A DNA stretch of 38,418 bases from Bacteroidia bacterium (GCA_030433115.1 JAUILH010000023.1:1-38418); one strand, 5' to 3'. Numbered from the stretch's first letter, positions 1-8,005 are shown. The notes: generated from the letters alone by a model not told the origin. Made by a program: numbers and translations.

Positions 1-219
1 TCTATATCTTGAATGTTGTTCTGATATTTTTACAAATCTGGCAGTCACATCTATTGTGTAGGTTTGGCTATAAGAAATGGTAGTGTCGTTGTAAGTTCTA
101 GACCAGGTTTCTATGCCAACATAGGTGCCTTTTTTGTCCTTCATTTTTCTACAAGAAGTACATGTTAGACCTAAACCAATGATAAGCAGAAGCAGGGCTT
201 TTAAATGCGGTTTTGACAT
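1..219 (-). CDS. putative lipoprotein, N-terminal part only
   Basis: The minus strand reads an open frame from an ATG at 219 to the left edge, giving 73 residues without a stop; the rest of the gene lies outside the window. The first 20 residues form a lipoprotein-type signal: MSKPHLK, a Leu/Ile-rich core, then two Cys (residues 20 and 23) as candidate lipidation sites. The mature part begins Arg-Lys-Met-Lys-Asp-Lys-Lys-Gly-Thr-Tyr and is rich in Thr, Ser and Tyr, as expected for a small beta-rich periplasmic or surface lipoprotein. I do not recognise a family from this fragment. It is divergent from the putative RNA and from the P5C dehydrogenase gene, so its promoter must lie somewhere in 220-300. 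Confidence 0.6.
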   Translation of the reverse strand, partial: MSKPHLKALLLLIIGLGLTCTSCRKMKDKKGTYVGIETWSRTYNDTTISYSQTYTIDVTARFVKISEQHSRYR

Positions 220-249
220 ATTTTTATGATGAGAAAAGCTGTAATATGG

Positions 250-278
250 TTGCAAGCCGGTATTAAGGGTGTTATTTG
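250..278 (+). promoter_or_regulatory. putative Bacteroidota-type promoter for the RNA at about 285-440
   Basis: TTG at 250-252 is followed after 20 nt by TATTTG at 273-278, close to the Bacteroidota pattern TTG-N17-23-TAnnTTTG. The -7 box is one contracted variant, not a perfect match. Transcription would start near 283-286, just before the hairpin described next. Confidence 0.35.
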
Positions 279-284
279 AGAGGA

Positions 285-440
285 GACCTTCCAGCAGGGA
301 TAGGCGCGAGTAGCTATGTGCACTGGTGACTTAGGGAGCCGTTTTTTAAGGTTTTGACTGTAGGAAAACACCTGAAAAAGCAGGCAGCCTTGGGCGGTGG
401 AAACATACTACTGCAGATAGCCCGTTTGTCTGGCATAAAA
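285..440 (+). ncRNA. putative structured RNA, one long bulged hairpin (6S-like shape)
   Basis: This gene-free stretch folds by eye into a single long hairpin. Pairs from outside to inside: 291-294 with 430-433 (CCAG/CTGG); 297-299 with 421-423 (GGG/CCC); 309-313 plus 315-318 with 404-412 (nine pairs, C314 bulged); 321-323 with 397-399; 333-335 with 388-390; a tandem G-A/A-G mismatch at 336-337 and 386-387; 338-347 with 375-385 (ten pairs, A382 bulged); 350-355 with 365-372; apical loop 356-364. No reading frame covers it. A long hairpin with a central open bubble (324-332 against 391-396) is the general shape of 6S RNA, which is known in flavobacteria, but I cannot confirm that identity. It could also be a long 5' leader of the P5C dehydrogenase gene 80 nt downstream. 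The strand is inferred from the promoter-like site at 250-278. Confidence 0.45.
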
Positions 441-522
441 GCCTTATATAATTCGCCTTTTCTGTTTTAATTGTTACTTTCGTGAAAGCAAAAAGATAAG
501 TTGAATTTAAACCCATTTTCCA

Positions 523-2148
523 ATGCCAAAAGGAGTATTTGAAATACCGTTTCCAGTGAATGAGCCAGTGACTGCATTTGAGCCTGGATCGTCAGAAAAA
601 GAGAGTTTATTAGCCAAGTACAATGAGATGCTTGGAACTACCATTGATGTGCCAATGTACATTGGTGATAAGGAAGTGCGCACCGACAATAAAGTGAGCA
701 TGCATCCGCCGCACGATCATAAACATGTGTTGGGACATTTTAATTATGGAGATGCCAGCCATGTTAATGCGGCCATTGATGCAGCATTGGATGCCAGAGC
801 ACAATGGGCGGCTTTGTCTTGGGAGCACAGAGCGTCTATCTTTTTGAAGGCAGCAGATTTGTTGGCAGGTCCGTTTAGGGACAAAATGAATGCAGCAACC
901 ATGTTGGCTCAGAGTAAAAATGCTTTTCAGGCAGAAATTGATGCGGCATGTGAGTTGATTGACTTCTTTAAGTTTAACGTGCATTTTATGCAGCAGATTT
1001 ATGAAGATCAACCAGGATCTATGGATGGGATTTGGAACAGAATGGAGTACAGACCCCTGGAAGGCTTTGTATTTGCAATTACGCCTTTCAACTTTACGTC
1101 TATTTGTGCCAACTTGCCAGCGGCAGCTGCTTTGATGGGGAATGTGGTAGTATGGAAGCCAGCTGAAAGTCAGGTGTATTCTGCCCAGGTCATTATGGAG
1201 CTATTTAAGGCTGCAGGTTTGCCAGATGGTGTGATTAATATGGTAACTGTTGATGGACCGGTTGCAGGTGATGTGGTGTTTAAGCACAGAGATTTTGCCG
1301 GTTTGCATTTTACAGGATCAACGGCTGTTTTTAAGCATTTATGGAAAGAAATAGGGAACAATATTGATATGTACCGCTCTTATCCAAGAATTGTTGGTGA
1401 GACTGGAGGAAAAGATTTTATTGTGGCGCATAAATCTGCGAATGCGAAGGAAGTGGCAACCGCTATTTCAAGAGGTGCCTTTGAATTTCAGGGACAGAAA
1501 TGTTCTGCAGCATCTAGAGCGTATATTCCGTCCAATTTGTGGGAAGATGTAAAGTCACATGTGTTGAATGAAGTGGGTTCATTTAAGATGGGTAAGCCAG
1601 ATGATTTTTCGAACTTTATTAATGCCGTAATTGATGAACGTGCTTTTGATAAAATTGCGTCATACATTGATTACATCAAGGGGCAAGATGATGCTGAAAT
1701 TTTAATTGGTGGAAACTACGATAAGTCTAGCGGATACTTTATTGAACCAACTGTGGTGCTCACAAGTAATCCAAAATTCAGAACCATGTGTGAAGAGATT
1801 TTTGGTCCAGTGATTACCATTTTTGTATACCCTGAAGATGAATTTGAAGCAACATTGAAGATGGTTGATGAAACTTCAGACTATGCACTGACCGGTGCGG
1901 TGTTCTCTGTGGACAGATATGCCATTGAAACGGCATGTAAGCTATTAGAGAATTCGGCTGGTAACTTCTATATTAACGATAAACCGACAGGTGCCGTGGT
2001 TGGTCAGCAACCATTTGGAGGAGCCAGAGGTTCTGGAACCAACGACAAAGCTGGTGCCTACATGAACTTGTTGAGATGGGTGTCTCCAAGAACGATTAAA
2101 GAGACATTTGTACCACCAACTGATTACAGATATCCTTTCTTGGGATAA
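523..2148 (+). CDS. pruA: L-glutamate gamma-semialdehyde (1-pyrroline-5-carboxylate) dehydrogenase
   Basis: This 541-residue NAD-dependent aldehyde dehydrogenase oxidises glutamate semialdehyde, the open form of P5C, to glutamate in proline and arginine catabolism. It is cytosolic. Hallmarks of the superfamily are visible: the oxyanion Asn in TPFNFTS (about residue 190), the cofactor loop FTGSTAVF (about 263-270), the general-base Glu in VGETGGKD (Glu293) and the catalytic Cys in GQKCSAASRAY (Cys327). The long N-terminal extension and total length fit the stand-alone P5CDH type, not the bifunctional PutA. The ATG at 523 is preceded by a weak -7-like TACTTTCG at 475-482. No proline dehydrogenase lies beside it. 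A hairpin terminator follows directly, so the gene is probably transcribed alone. Confidence 0.93.
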   Translation: MPKGVFEIPFPVNEPVTAFEPGSSEKESLLAKYNEMLGTTIDVPMYIGDKEVRTDNKVSMHPPHDHKHVLGHFNYGDASHVNAAIDAALDARAQWAALSWEHRASIFLKAADLLAGPFRDKMNAATMLAQSKNAFQAEIDAACELIDFFKFNVHFMQQIYEDQPGSMDGIWNRMEYRPLEGFVFAITPFNFTSICANLPAAAALMGNVVVWKPAESQVYSAQVIMELFKAAGLPDGVINMVTVDGPVAGDVVFKHRDFAGLHFTGSTAVFKHLWKEIGNNIDMYRSYPRIVGETGGKDFIVAHKSANAKEVATAISRGAFEFQGQKCSAASRAYIPSNLWEDVKSHVLNEVGSFKMGKPDDFSNFINAVIDERAFDKIASYIDYIKGQDDAEILIGGNYDKSSGYFIEPTVVLTSNPKFRTMCEEIFGPVITIFVYPEDEFEATLKMVDETSDYALTGAVFSVDRYAIETACKLLENSAGNFYINDKPTGAVVGQQPFGGARGSGTNDKAGAYMNLLRWVSPRTIKETFVPPTDYRYPFLG

Positions 2149-2170
2149 TCAATAAACTGAATTGACTTTG

Positions 2171-2204
2171 AAGCCCTGTTCCGTAAATGGAATGGGGCTT
2201 TTTG
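2171..2204 (+). terminator. rho-independent terminator after pruA
   Basis: AAGCCC and TTCC pair with GGAA and GGGGCTT across the loop GTAAAT, followed by a short T run (TTTTTG). It sits 23 nt after the pruA stop codon. Confidence 0.75.
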
Positions 2205-2281
2205 TTTAATTCACGCTGACTTGTTGGCAAATGTGCCACGCATTGCATTCGATTAGCTTTTTTTAACCAGATATTTGTATC

Positions 2282-2569
2282 GTGAATACCAAGTTCTTCA
2301 AATATTTCGCGAATAAGTATGTGCTGGTGACTGTGATGCTGTTGCTGCAGTTGACTTTATTTGAAAGTATTGATGTGTTTTCTCTGATGGAGCTGAAGTC
2401 CAAAGAAGCAAAATTACAGAGGGAAATGAATGAGATTGAAGCACAAATTGAAGAAACTCGGATGCAAGCCAAATCCTTATCAGATCCAGGAATTAGAGAA
2501 AGGTTCGCCAGAGAACGCTACCATTTCAAGCGACCAAATGAGAAGATTTTTGTGATTTCGAACGAGTAA
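2282..2569 (+). CDS. DivIC/FtsB-like septum formation initiator protein
   Basis: This 95-residue protein has a short basic cytoplasmic tail, one membrane segment (about residues 12-32, YVLVTVMLLLQLTLFE core) and an extracytoplasmic coiled coil rich in Glu and Lys (about 38-70). It ends in the family's C-terminal block RERFARERYHFKRPNEKIFV. That order is typical of Bacteroidota septum formation initiator proteins, which join FtsL and FtsQ in the divisome. The start is GTG at 2282. A later start would cut into the membrane segment, so I keep GTG. A TATTTG box at 2272-2277 lies only 4 nt upstream, which suggests a leaderless or nearly leaderless message (inference). No other division gene is nearby. 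Confidence 0.85.
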   Translation: MNTKFFKYFANKYVLVTVMLLLQLTLFESIDVFSLMELKSKEAKLQREMNEIEAQIEETRMQAKSLSDPGIRERFARERYHFKRPNEKIFVISNE

Positions 2570-2596
2570 ATTTCGTTTTCTCGCCCACATACCTTG

Positions 2597-2640
2597 CCGA
2601 TACCCAGAGCGCAGTAAAAGAGTCTGCTGCTTGACACCTT
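2597..2640. repeat. diverged intergenic direct repeat, copy A
   Basis: This 44-bp stretch starts CCGATACCCAGAGCG and matches 2758-2801 at 35 of 44 positions in the same orientation. It lies in the gap between the division gene and the SpoIIE operon. This copy has lost the internal palindrome seen in copy B. Confidence 0.6.
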
Positions 2641-2757
2641 CTTTAGTCGTCTTCCTAATCAGCAACCAGCCTCCTTTCTTTGTCCTCTGAGAATAGTTGC
2701 TGGCTTTTGAGTCTGTTAATCTGTAGTATTTCAATGAAAATTTCCCCCACCTTCCTA

Positions 2758-2801
2758 CCGATACTCAGAGCGTAGCGAAAGAGTCTGCCTTTCGATACCT
2801 T
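2758..2801. repeat. diverged intergenic direct repeat, copy B
   Basis: Second copy of the 44-bp unit, 161 bp after copy A. It contains CGAAAG-AGTCTGC-CTTTCG, a 6-bp stem with a 7-nt loop. It lies 9 bp beyond the 3' end of the minus-strand phosphatase gene, but no T run follows on that strand, so it is not a classical terminator. Short palindromic intergenic repeats of this sort are common in Bacteroidota genomes. Confidence 0.6.
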
Positions 2802-2810
2802 GATTTAGTA

Positions 2811-4988
2811 CTACACGCGGACTCCTATAACACAAACATCATCCAACTGCTCTAAGTCTCGTTTCCAATCAGTGAAGAAATCACTCAAAGCTTTTTGTTG
2901 ATCCCCCATATTGGATTTGGCATGCTTTGAAACGAGCTTTTTGAACCCAGAGCTTTTCAGCTTTTTGCCTGATGGACCGCCAAATTGGTCGATATAGCCA
3001 TCACTAAAAAGGTAGATTTGATCTCCTTCAGACAGCTGAATTTGATGATTCGTAAAGTTGGTTTGCTTGTCATATAGTCCAATAGGCTGTTTGTCTCCCT
3101 TGATTTCAAAAAACTCAGACTCATTTTGTTTAAGCACCCACAAAGGGTTGTTCGCACCAGCCCAATTGAGTTCGAGTGTTTCAGTATTCAGGCATGCCAG
3201 ACTGATGTCCATCCCATCTTTCACCAATTCTCCCGATCTGGAAAATCTTTCAATGACCAATTCTCTGGTGCGGTCCAATATTTTGGCAGGTTCGTGCACA
3301 TTTTCTTCGATCACGGTTTTGCTCAGTGCATTGCTGCATACCACACTTACCATGGCGCCAGGTACTCCATGACCTGTGCAATCTGCCGCTGCAAAAAAGA
3401 TCAAATCACCTTTGCGTTCAAGCCAATAGAAATCACCGGCAACAATGTCCTTAGGGAGATAAACTATAAAGGATTTGGGGAGAAATTCTTTGAATAGTGT
3501 TCGATCTGGCAGAATGGCTTCCTGTAGTCTTTTAGCATAGTTAATAGATTCCGTGATTTCATGGTTTTTGGTATCCACCAACTCTTTTTGGCGTTCAACT
3601 TCTTCTTTTTGCTGTTGTATCTCTTTTTTCTGTTTTCTGGTGATATTTAATCGAATGATGACAAAAATAAGGAAGGCAATGGCTAAGGCAATACCACCAT
3701 ATAGTACACGTTGTTGAATTTGTTTGTTCTTAAGTTCCAAATTCTGCTTATCGTTTTCCGCTTGTTGTTTTTCGTTTTCAGCCCTTTGTTTGGCAAGGTT
3801 ATTTTGATGAAGCGTCTCTTTTTGAGCGAATTGTAAACTATCTTGAAGCCGTTCTTTTTCAAATTCGTAGTTCATTTGAATTTGTACCGCTTCAGCTTCC
3901 CCTTTAAAATTGTCGCTTGAGTCTCTATAAATGATGTAAGTCTTATAATACTTCAGTGCTTTGTCTGTATCTCCTTTTTGCTCGTAATAGCTGCTTAAAC
4001 AATGACATCCTAACTGTGTTAGTATGACGTTTTTATGCTTTTCACCATATTGCAGTCCTTCTTTGCAGAGAACTTCTGTTGAAGACAAATCACCTGAATT
4101 CATCAGTACAGTACCCAAGTTGATTTTGGAGTTTGCTATGACCAGTTCATTGCCAATTTCCTGTCTCAATTCAAGTGCTTTTTTGTAATATGGGATGGCC
4201 TCATCGTATAGCTCCAGATCCGCGTGACATATCCCTACATTACTGTATGCGAACGCTAAACTAGCTAAGGGCACGTCATCAGTGGTCTTCAATAAATTAA
4301 GATAATGTTTTGCGCTGTCTAGCTCCTTCATCCTAGAGTATACACCACAAATGTTTGACCATGTGTGAATCAGGTCTCTGTTTAAATCGTGTTTGGCCCT
4401 CATTGCGCCGGTTTTTTTGTGGTATTCAACTGCTAAGTCATAGTTTTTTTGATCGGCAAAAACGTTGGCAATATTGTGAAGTGAGTTGGCTGCCCCTTTA
4501 TAGTTTTTATTTATCAGGTATTGATCCTGAGCTTTGTGATAGAATTTAAGTGCTTCTGAATGCGCCGATCTTTTTCGTTTATATATTCCAAGCGAAATGT
4601 AATAATCTGCCAGTAGAGCTTTATGCCCAAATTTTTCCAACTTATTAAGTAGTTTTAGAAGCGCTTGTTCAGCCTCTAGATGCTGATCCTTAATTCTGTA
4701 AGAAATTCTTGAATGGTAGTTCAAATAGAAATAAAAATATAAAGTAGATAAGCTATCACAATCTCTTTGACACTTCTCATAGAGTCGATCTGCTTTATTT
4801 CTGGCTTCATCGGCTAGAATTGTGTCTTCTGGAGTCGTGCAAAAGGGAATAAAATCCTTAGCAGCAGACATGAATTCCAAATCGTTGGGAGAATTGAGTA
4901 AGTTGCGGAGGGAATCTTTCGCATCATTTTGAGCCTGCCCGGTGAGGTGACCTAAAACCAGCGATATGATTGCAATGTATTTCATCAT
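2811..4988 (-). CDS. TPR sensor / SpoIIE-type PP2C serine phosphatase (second of tandem pair)
   Basis: The protein has 725 residues: signal peptide (1-19), a periplasmic array of TPR helices (about 60-370), a charged coiled coil (about 375-425), one membrane segment (about 428-447), a second coiled coil, a linker with ESINYAKRLQEAILP (about 480-494) and a C-terminal SpoIIE/PP2C phosphatase domain (about 505-725). Metal-binding acidic residues are all present: GDFYW (Asp519), ADCTGHGVPGA (Asp536), DGMD (591-594), SDGYID (Asp663) and LDDVCV (716-717). SpoIIE-type phosphatases usually remove phosphate from STAS-domain proteins in partner switches; none is encoded in this window. The start ATG at 4988 overlaps the upstream stop as ATGA, implying translational coupling. 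A second ATG follows directly at 4985. The paralogue upstream has the same architecture. Confidence 0.88.
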   Translation of the reverse strand: MMKYIAIISLVLGHLTGQAQNDAKDSLRNLLNSPNDLEFMSAAKDFIPFCTTPEDTILADEARNKADRLYEKCQRDCDSLSTLYFYFYLNYHSRISYRIKDQHLEAEQALLKLLNKLEKFGHKALLADYYISLGIYKRKRSAHSEALKFYHKAQDQYLINKNYKGAANSLHNIANVFADQKNYDLAVEYHKKTGAMRAKHDLNRDLIHTWSNICGVYSRMKELDSAKHYLNLLKTTDDVPLASLAFAYSNVGICHADLELYDEAIPYYKKALELRQEIGNELVIANSKINLGTVLMNSGDLSSTEVLCKEGLQYGEKHKNVILTQLGCHCLSSYYEQKGDTDKALKYYKTYIIYRDSSDNFKGEAEAVQIQMNYEFEKERLQDSLQFAQKETLHQNNLAKQRAENEKQQAENDKQNLELKNKQIQQRVLYGGIALAIAFLIFVIIRLNITRKQKKEIQQQKEEVERQKELVDTKNHEITESINYAKRLQEAILPDRTLFKEFLPKSFIVYLPKDIVAGDFYWLERKGDLIFFAAADCTGHGVPGAMVSVVCSNALSKTVIEENVHEPAKILDRTRELVIERFSRSGELVKDGMDISLACLNTETLELNWAGANNPLWVLKQNESEFFEIKGDKQPIGLYDKQTNFTNHQIQLSEGDQIYLFSDGYIDQFGGPSGKKLKSSGFKKLVSKHAKSNMGDQQKALSDFFTDWKRDLEQLDDVCVIGVRV

Positions 4989-7120
4989 ATTTCAAATCCG
5001 ATTACCAGTACATCATCAATTCTGTCGTAGTGTCCTTGCCAGTCAAGCAATCTTTGCTTCATTTCAATCTTTTGTTCATCTGCTTTCAGATGGTTGATTT
5101 CCAAAAGCATCTTTTTCATACGCTTTACCATGAATTTCTTGCCTTTATCGCCACCAAATTGATCAATGTAACCATCGCTAAACATGTAAACAGCGTCTTT
5201 AGTTTGTGTCTCAATAAATTGGGTGTCGAACTGATAATCCATTGGCGTTCTGCCTCCAATCGGACTTTTATTGCCTTTGTATTCTATGACCTCTTGATTT
5301 CTGATGATGATTAATCGATTCATAGCCCCTGAAAAGGTGAGATTTCTGGTTTTCTTATCAAGCACACATAAAGTTACATCCATGCCATCGTAAGCTTGGT
5401 GTGAAGCACCTTCTTTTCTGAAAGCTTCTATCACTGTTTGGTTGACTTTAGACAAGATTTCTCCCGGAGAACGAAAGCCCAGCGTAATCACCACTTTATT
5501 CAAGGCATCATTGCACAACATAGATACGAACGCTCCGGGAACGCCATGACCGGTGCAATCTGCCGCTGCCAAAAACACTTTATCTTCACTTTCATGAAAC
5601 CAATAAAAATCCCCGCTCACTATGTCTCTAGGTTCGTATAGAAGCACATAGTTAGGAACCACTTCTTTTATGAGGTCAATGTCCGGTAGTATGGCAGTTT
5701 GAAGATTCTTGGCGTATTCTATACTATCTGTAATGTCCTTGTTCCTTTGTTCAATAATTTTCTTTTGAGATGCCAGAATCAGATTGGCTTTTTTTCTATG
5801 TCTATTGTTTCTTACCACAATAAAAATTAAGCCTCCGGCCAAACAGAGCAGTATCAGTGAACCAAGTAATAAGAGCCTGTCTTGTTCTGATTGCAACCTG
5901 TCTTTCTTAGATTTTTCAAGCGCTTTTTGCTCATTTTCTTCCGCCAAATCCTGTTTCGCTTTTGATAATTTGATGCCTTGAATGGACAATTGCAAAGAAT
6001 CTTCTTTTTGCTTCAGTTTATATTTGGTTTCCAGTTCTGAAATTTGCCTGATTTTCTCAGCTGATAAAAAAGAATCTTTCAAACCTAAAACCGAGTCCAA
6101 AAGTTCGTAAGCAGTTGCAAAATCTTTTCTTTCAGAGTAATAATCCGCCAGGTTGTATAGTGCATTCGACTTGTAATCAATTAGTCCATACTGCTCGGAT
6201 AATTCAATGGCTTGTTCAATGTACTTTTTGCCATTTTCGTACTGCCGATTTTTGATGAGTACCTCCCCCAGATTGTTCAGACCGTTGATGGTTGACTTAA
6301 TATCACCAGATTTTTCAACGATTTTTTGAGCCTCTAGAAGGTAGTTTTCAGCTTTTACATAATCTTTCTTATGAAAGTAAAGTTTGCCAAGGTTGGTGTA
6401 GGCGTTCATCAAATTGGCCGTTAATTCTAAAGAATCCGATAATAAAATTGCACGTTTCAGATATTTTTCGGCCTTGTCATTTTTTTCAAGCGAAATGTAA
6501 ACCAATCCAAGATTACTTAAGGAAGATGCTTCAGAGCTAAGATCACCATTACGTGCCGCATAACTTAGGTTCTTTTCCCAGTTAAGTGCACAGTTGTTGT
6601 AGTCCGCCGTATAGTAATAAACCGATCCAATATCGTTGTAGGCATTCATGATGTAAGAAGAGTCTTCAGAAATATGCGCTGTAGCCAAATCCAGGTTAGA
6701 ATTAAACAAATTCAGCCCTTCAGAAAAATCACCCTCACTTAAATAATGATATGCCAGAAATCTCTGACCACTGTAACGCTCCTTGTGAAACATATTTTTT
6801 TGAGCTACGGAGATACATGTATTATAAAACTCCTGGGCTTTTTCAGAATTATGAAGATCCGCGTAGTTGTCAGCAATGCTCAGGTAAAGCACGCATTTTT
6901 CTCTAGTATCGTCTTTGAATTGGTATAGGTATTGGTTCGCGATATCAATGGCTTTGGCTTGATTCCCCTGTCCTTGATAATGAGCCATTATTCTGGAAAG
7001 CGCTTCTTGTTTCAATTCAATATCCTTTGAGTTGGATAATATCGACTCCAGGCTGTCTACATTGGTGGACCACGCATTTGTAGAACATAAAAGCATTAAT
7101 ATGACTGGCAGCAACCGCAT
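4985..7120 (-). CDS. TPR sensor / SpoIIE-type PP2C serine phosphatase (first of tandem pair)
   Basis: The protein has 711 residues with the same plan as its neighbour: signal peptide (MRLLPVILMLLCSTNAWS), TPR repeats (about 40-345), a coiled coil (about 355-412), a membrane segment (about 415-437), a second coiled coil, the linker DSIEYAKNLQTAILP (about 465-479) and a SpoIIE phosphatase domain (about 490-711). Key acidic residues are GDFYW (Asp504), ADCTGHGVPGA (Asp521), DGMD (578-581), SDGYID (Asp649) and IDDVLV (702-703), so it should be catalytically competent. The pair is probably a tandem duplication whose sensor halves have diverged more than the catalytic halves (inference). A good promoter lies just upstream at 7141-7169. 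It is divergent from the beta-helix gene at 7215. Confidence 0.88.
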   Translation of the reverse strand: MRLLPVILMLLCSTNAWSTNVDSLESILSNSKDIELKQEALSRIMAHYQGQGNQAKAIDIANQYLYQFKDDTREKCVLYLSIADNYADLHNSEKAQEFYNTCISVAQKNMFHKERYSGQRFLAYHYLSEGDFSEGLNLFNSNLDLATAHISEDSSYIMNAYNDIGSVYYYTADYNNCALNWEKNLSYAARNGDLSSEASSLSNLGLVYISLEKNDKAEKYLKRAILLSDSLELTANLMNAYTNLGKLYFHKKDYVKAENYLLEAQKIVEKSGDIKSTINGLNNLGEVLIKNRQYENGKKYIEQAIELSEQYGLIDYKSNALYNLADYYSERKDFATAYELLDSVLGLKDSFLSAEKIRQISELETKYKLKQKEDSLQLSIQGIKLSKAKQDLAEENEQKALEKSKKDRLQSEQDRLLLLGSLILLCLAGGLIFIVVRNNRHRKKANLILASQKKIIEQRNKDITDSIEYAKNLQTAILPDIDLIKEVVPNYVLLYEPRDIVSGDFYWFHESEDKVFLAAADCTGHGVPGAFVSMLCNDALNKVVITLGFRSPGEILSKVNQTVIEAFRKEGASHQAYDGMDVTLCVLDKKTRNLTFSGAMNRLIIIRNQEVIEYKGNKSPIGGRTPMDYQFDTQFIETQTKDAVYMFSDGYIDQFGGDKGKKFMVKRMKKMLLEINHLKADEQKIEMKQRLLDWQGHYDRIDDVLVIGFEI

Positions 7121-7140
7121 TTTTTGTCAATATAAGTAAA

Positions 7141-7169
7141 CAAAACTATAACGCTGAATAAATCTCAAA
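7141..7169 (-). promoter_or_regulatory. promoter of the tandem TPR-SpoIIE operon
   Basis: On the minus strand, TTTG (7169-7166) is followed after 17 nt by TAGTTTTG (7148-7141), an exact TAnnTTTG box at an accepted spacing. Transcription would begin near 7134, giving a leader of about 14 nt before the ATG at 7120. Confidence 0.6.
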
Positions 7170-7214
7170 CTTCTTATATTTAGAAAAATCAAAACAAAAT
7201 TAAAACTACAAATT

Positions 7215-7895
7215 ATGGTTATTGGAACAGTAAAAGGTGTGGATTCTACAGGTGTAAGAGGCACTGTAAGTCCAAATGATTCGGATGAGACTTATGTTTT
7301 TGGAGATACAAATTTCCCAAATACAGGTTTGTCCGTAGGAGATCCCTGTATGTTCGATTTAGAATGCTTTGGACTTATGTGTAGGGCATCTAACGTTCTA
7401 CCGGTAAGTGTGACGAAAAGAGTGATAAACTCTGATTTAACAGAGAACCTTACCATCGGTCAGATGGATGAGGTAATCATTAAGGGTTCTGCCACTCTAA
7501 CGGGAGATGTCACGATTAATGGAGGTGAATTGAAGGTGAAAGACAATAGTACTGTCAATGGAAAAGTGGACATTAATGATGGCGGATTTGCCATGTTCAA
7601 AGATGGCGTTGTTACAGGTGCCATTACCGTGAATAAAAGCCGAATAAAGCTTGTGAATGGAACTGCTCAATCAGATGTTACAATGAACGGTGACGGTGAG
7701 TTGATCAGCAAAAGTGGAGGAATGGTTAATGGTGCGATCACTGTTAATAAAGGAGATGTTGTGAAGCTGGTAGATAATTCCCAGGCGGGAAGTATTGATG
7801 TGCAAGGCGAAGAAGTAGATTTAGTGGTTAAGACCGGAGGGATGGTCAATGGTGCCATTACTGTCCACAAGCCGAATAAGATCAAGATTGATTAG
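7215..7895 (+). CDS. bactofilin-like beta-helix protein with a small OB/cold-shock-like N-terminal domain
   Basis: The protein has 226 residues, no signal peptide and no membrane segment, so it is probably cytosolic. Residues 91-226 form about seven consecutive coils of 18-20 residues, each with a pattern such as G-x-V-x-G-A-I-T-V-N-K. GAITVNK/GAITVHK occurs three times, at about 135, 173 and 213. This regular short-coil pattern is that of a right-handed beta-helix like the polymer-forming bactofilins. Residues 1-65 begin IGTVKGVDSTGVRGTV and end RASNVLPV, with VGDPCMFDL between. The spacing recalls a cold-shock/OB fold, but the aromatic RNA-binding motif is missing. The N-terminal assignment is weak. 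The gene is divergent from the SpoIIE operon (94-bp gap) and has its own terminator. I do not recognise a named family. Confidence 0.7.
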   Translation: MVIGTVKGVDSTGVRGTVSPNDSDETYVFGDTNFPNTGLSVGDPCMFDLECFGLMCRASNVLPVSVTKRVINSDLTENLTIGQMDEVIIKGSATLTGDVTINGGELKVKDNSTVNGKVDINDGGFAMFKDGVVTGAITVNKSRIKLVNGTAQSDVTMNGDGELISKSGGMVNGAITVNKGDVVKLVDNSQAGSIDVQGEEVDLVVKTGGMVNGAITVHKPNKIKID

Positions 7896-7914
7896 TTTTT
7901 TCTTCTGAGAAATT

Positions 7915-7967
7915 AAAAGCTCCATGTCGTCCCGATAGTTATCGAGATAGGAATGGGGCTTTTTTTA
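7915..7967 (+). terminator. rho-independent terminator after the beta-helix gene
   Basis: AAAAGCTCCAT (7915-7925) pairs with ATGGGGCTTTT (7953-7963) with one G-T pair, followed by T residues to 7967. The loop itself carries a small palindrome, CGATAGTTATCG, so the structure is a hairpin on a hairpin. Confidence 0.75.
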
Positions 7968-7979
7968 ATACATGTTTTG

Positions 7980-7987
7980 TACCTTCG
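7980..7987 (+). promoter_or_regulatory. putative -7 element for mutA
   Basis: TACCTTCG differs from TAnnTTTG at one position and lies 18 nt before the mutA ATG. No good -33 TTG is visible; the region at that distance is the T tract of the preceding terminator. Confidence 0.35.
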
Positions 7988-8005
7988 ACTTGTTCAAATG
8001 AAATT

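Noticed and set aside
475-482. TACTTTCG as a pruA promoter
   Set aside because: No TTG is found 17-23 nt upstream and the box has a mismatch; mentioned only in the gene entry.
2480-2734. Minus-strand 84-codon frame across the end of the division gene and the repeat region
   Set aside because: It overlaps a recognised gene antisense, runs through a non-coding repeat and has no recognisable domain.
2758-2801. Copy B of the repeat as terminator of the TPR-SpoIIE operon
   Set aside because: It forms a 6-bp stem, but on the minus strand no T tract follows.
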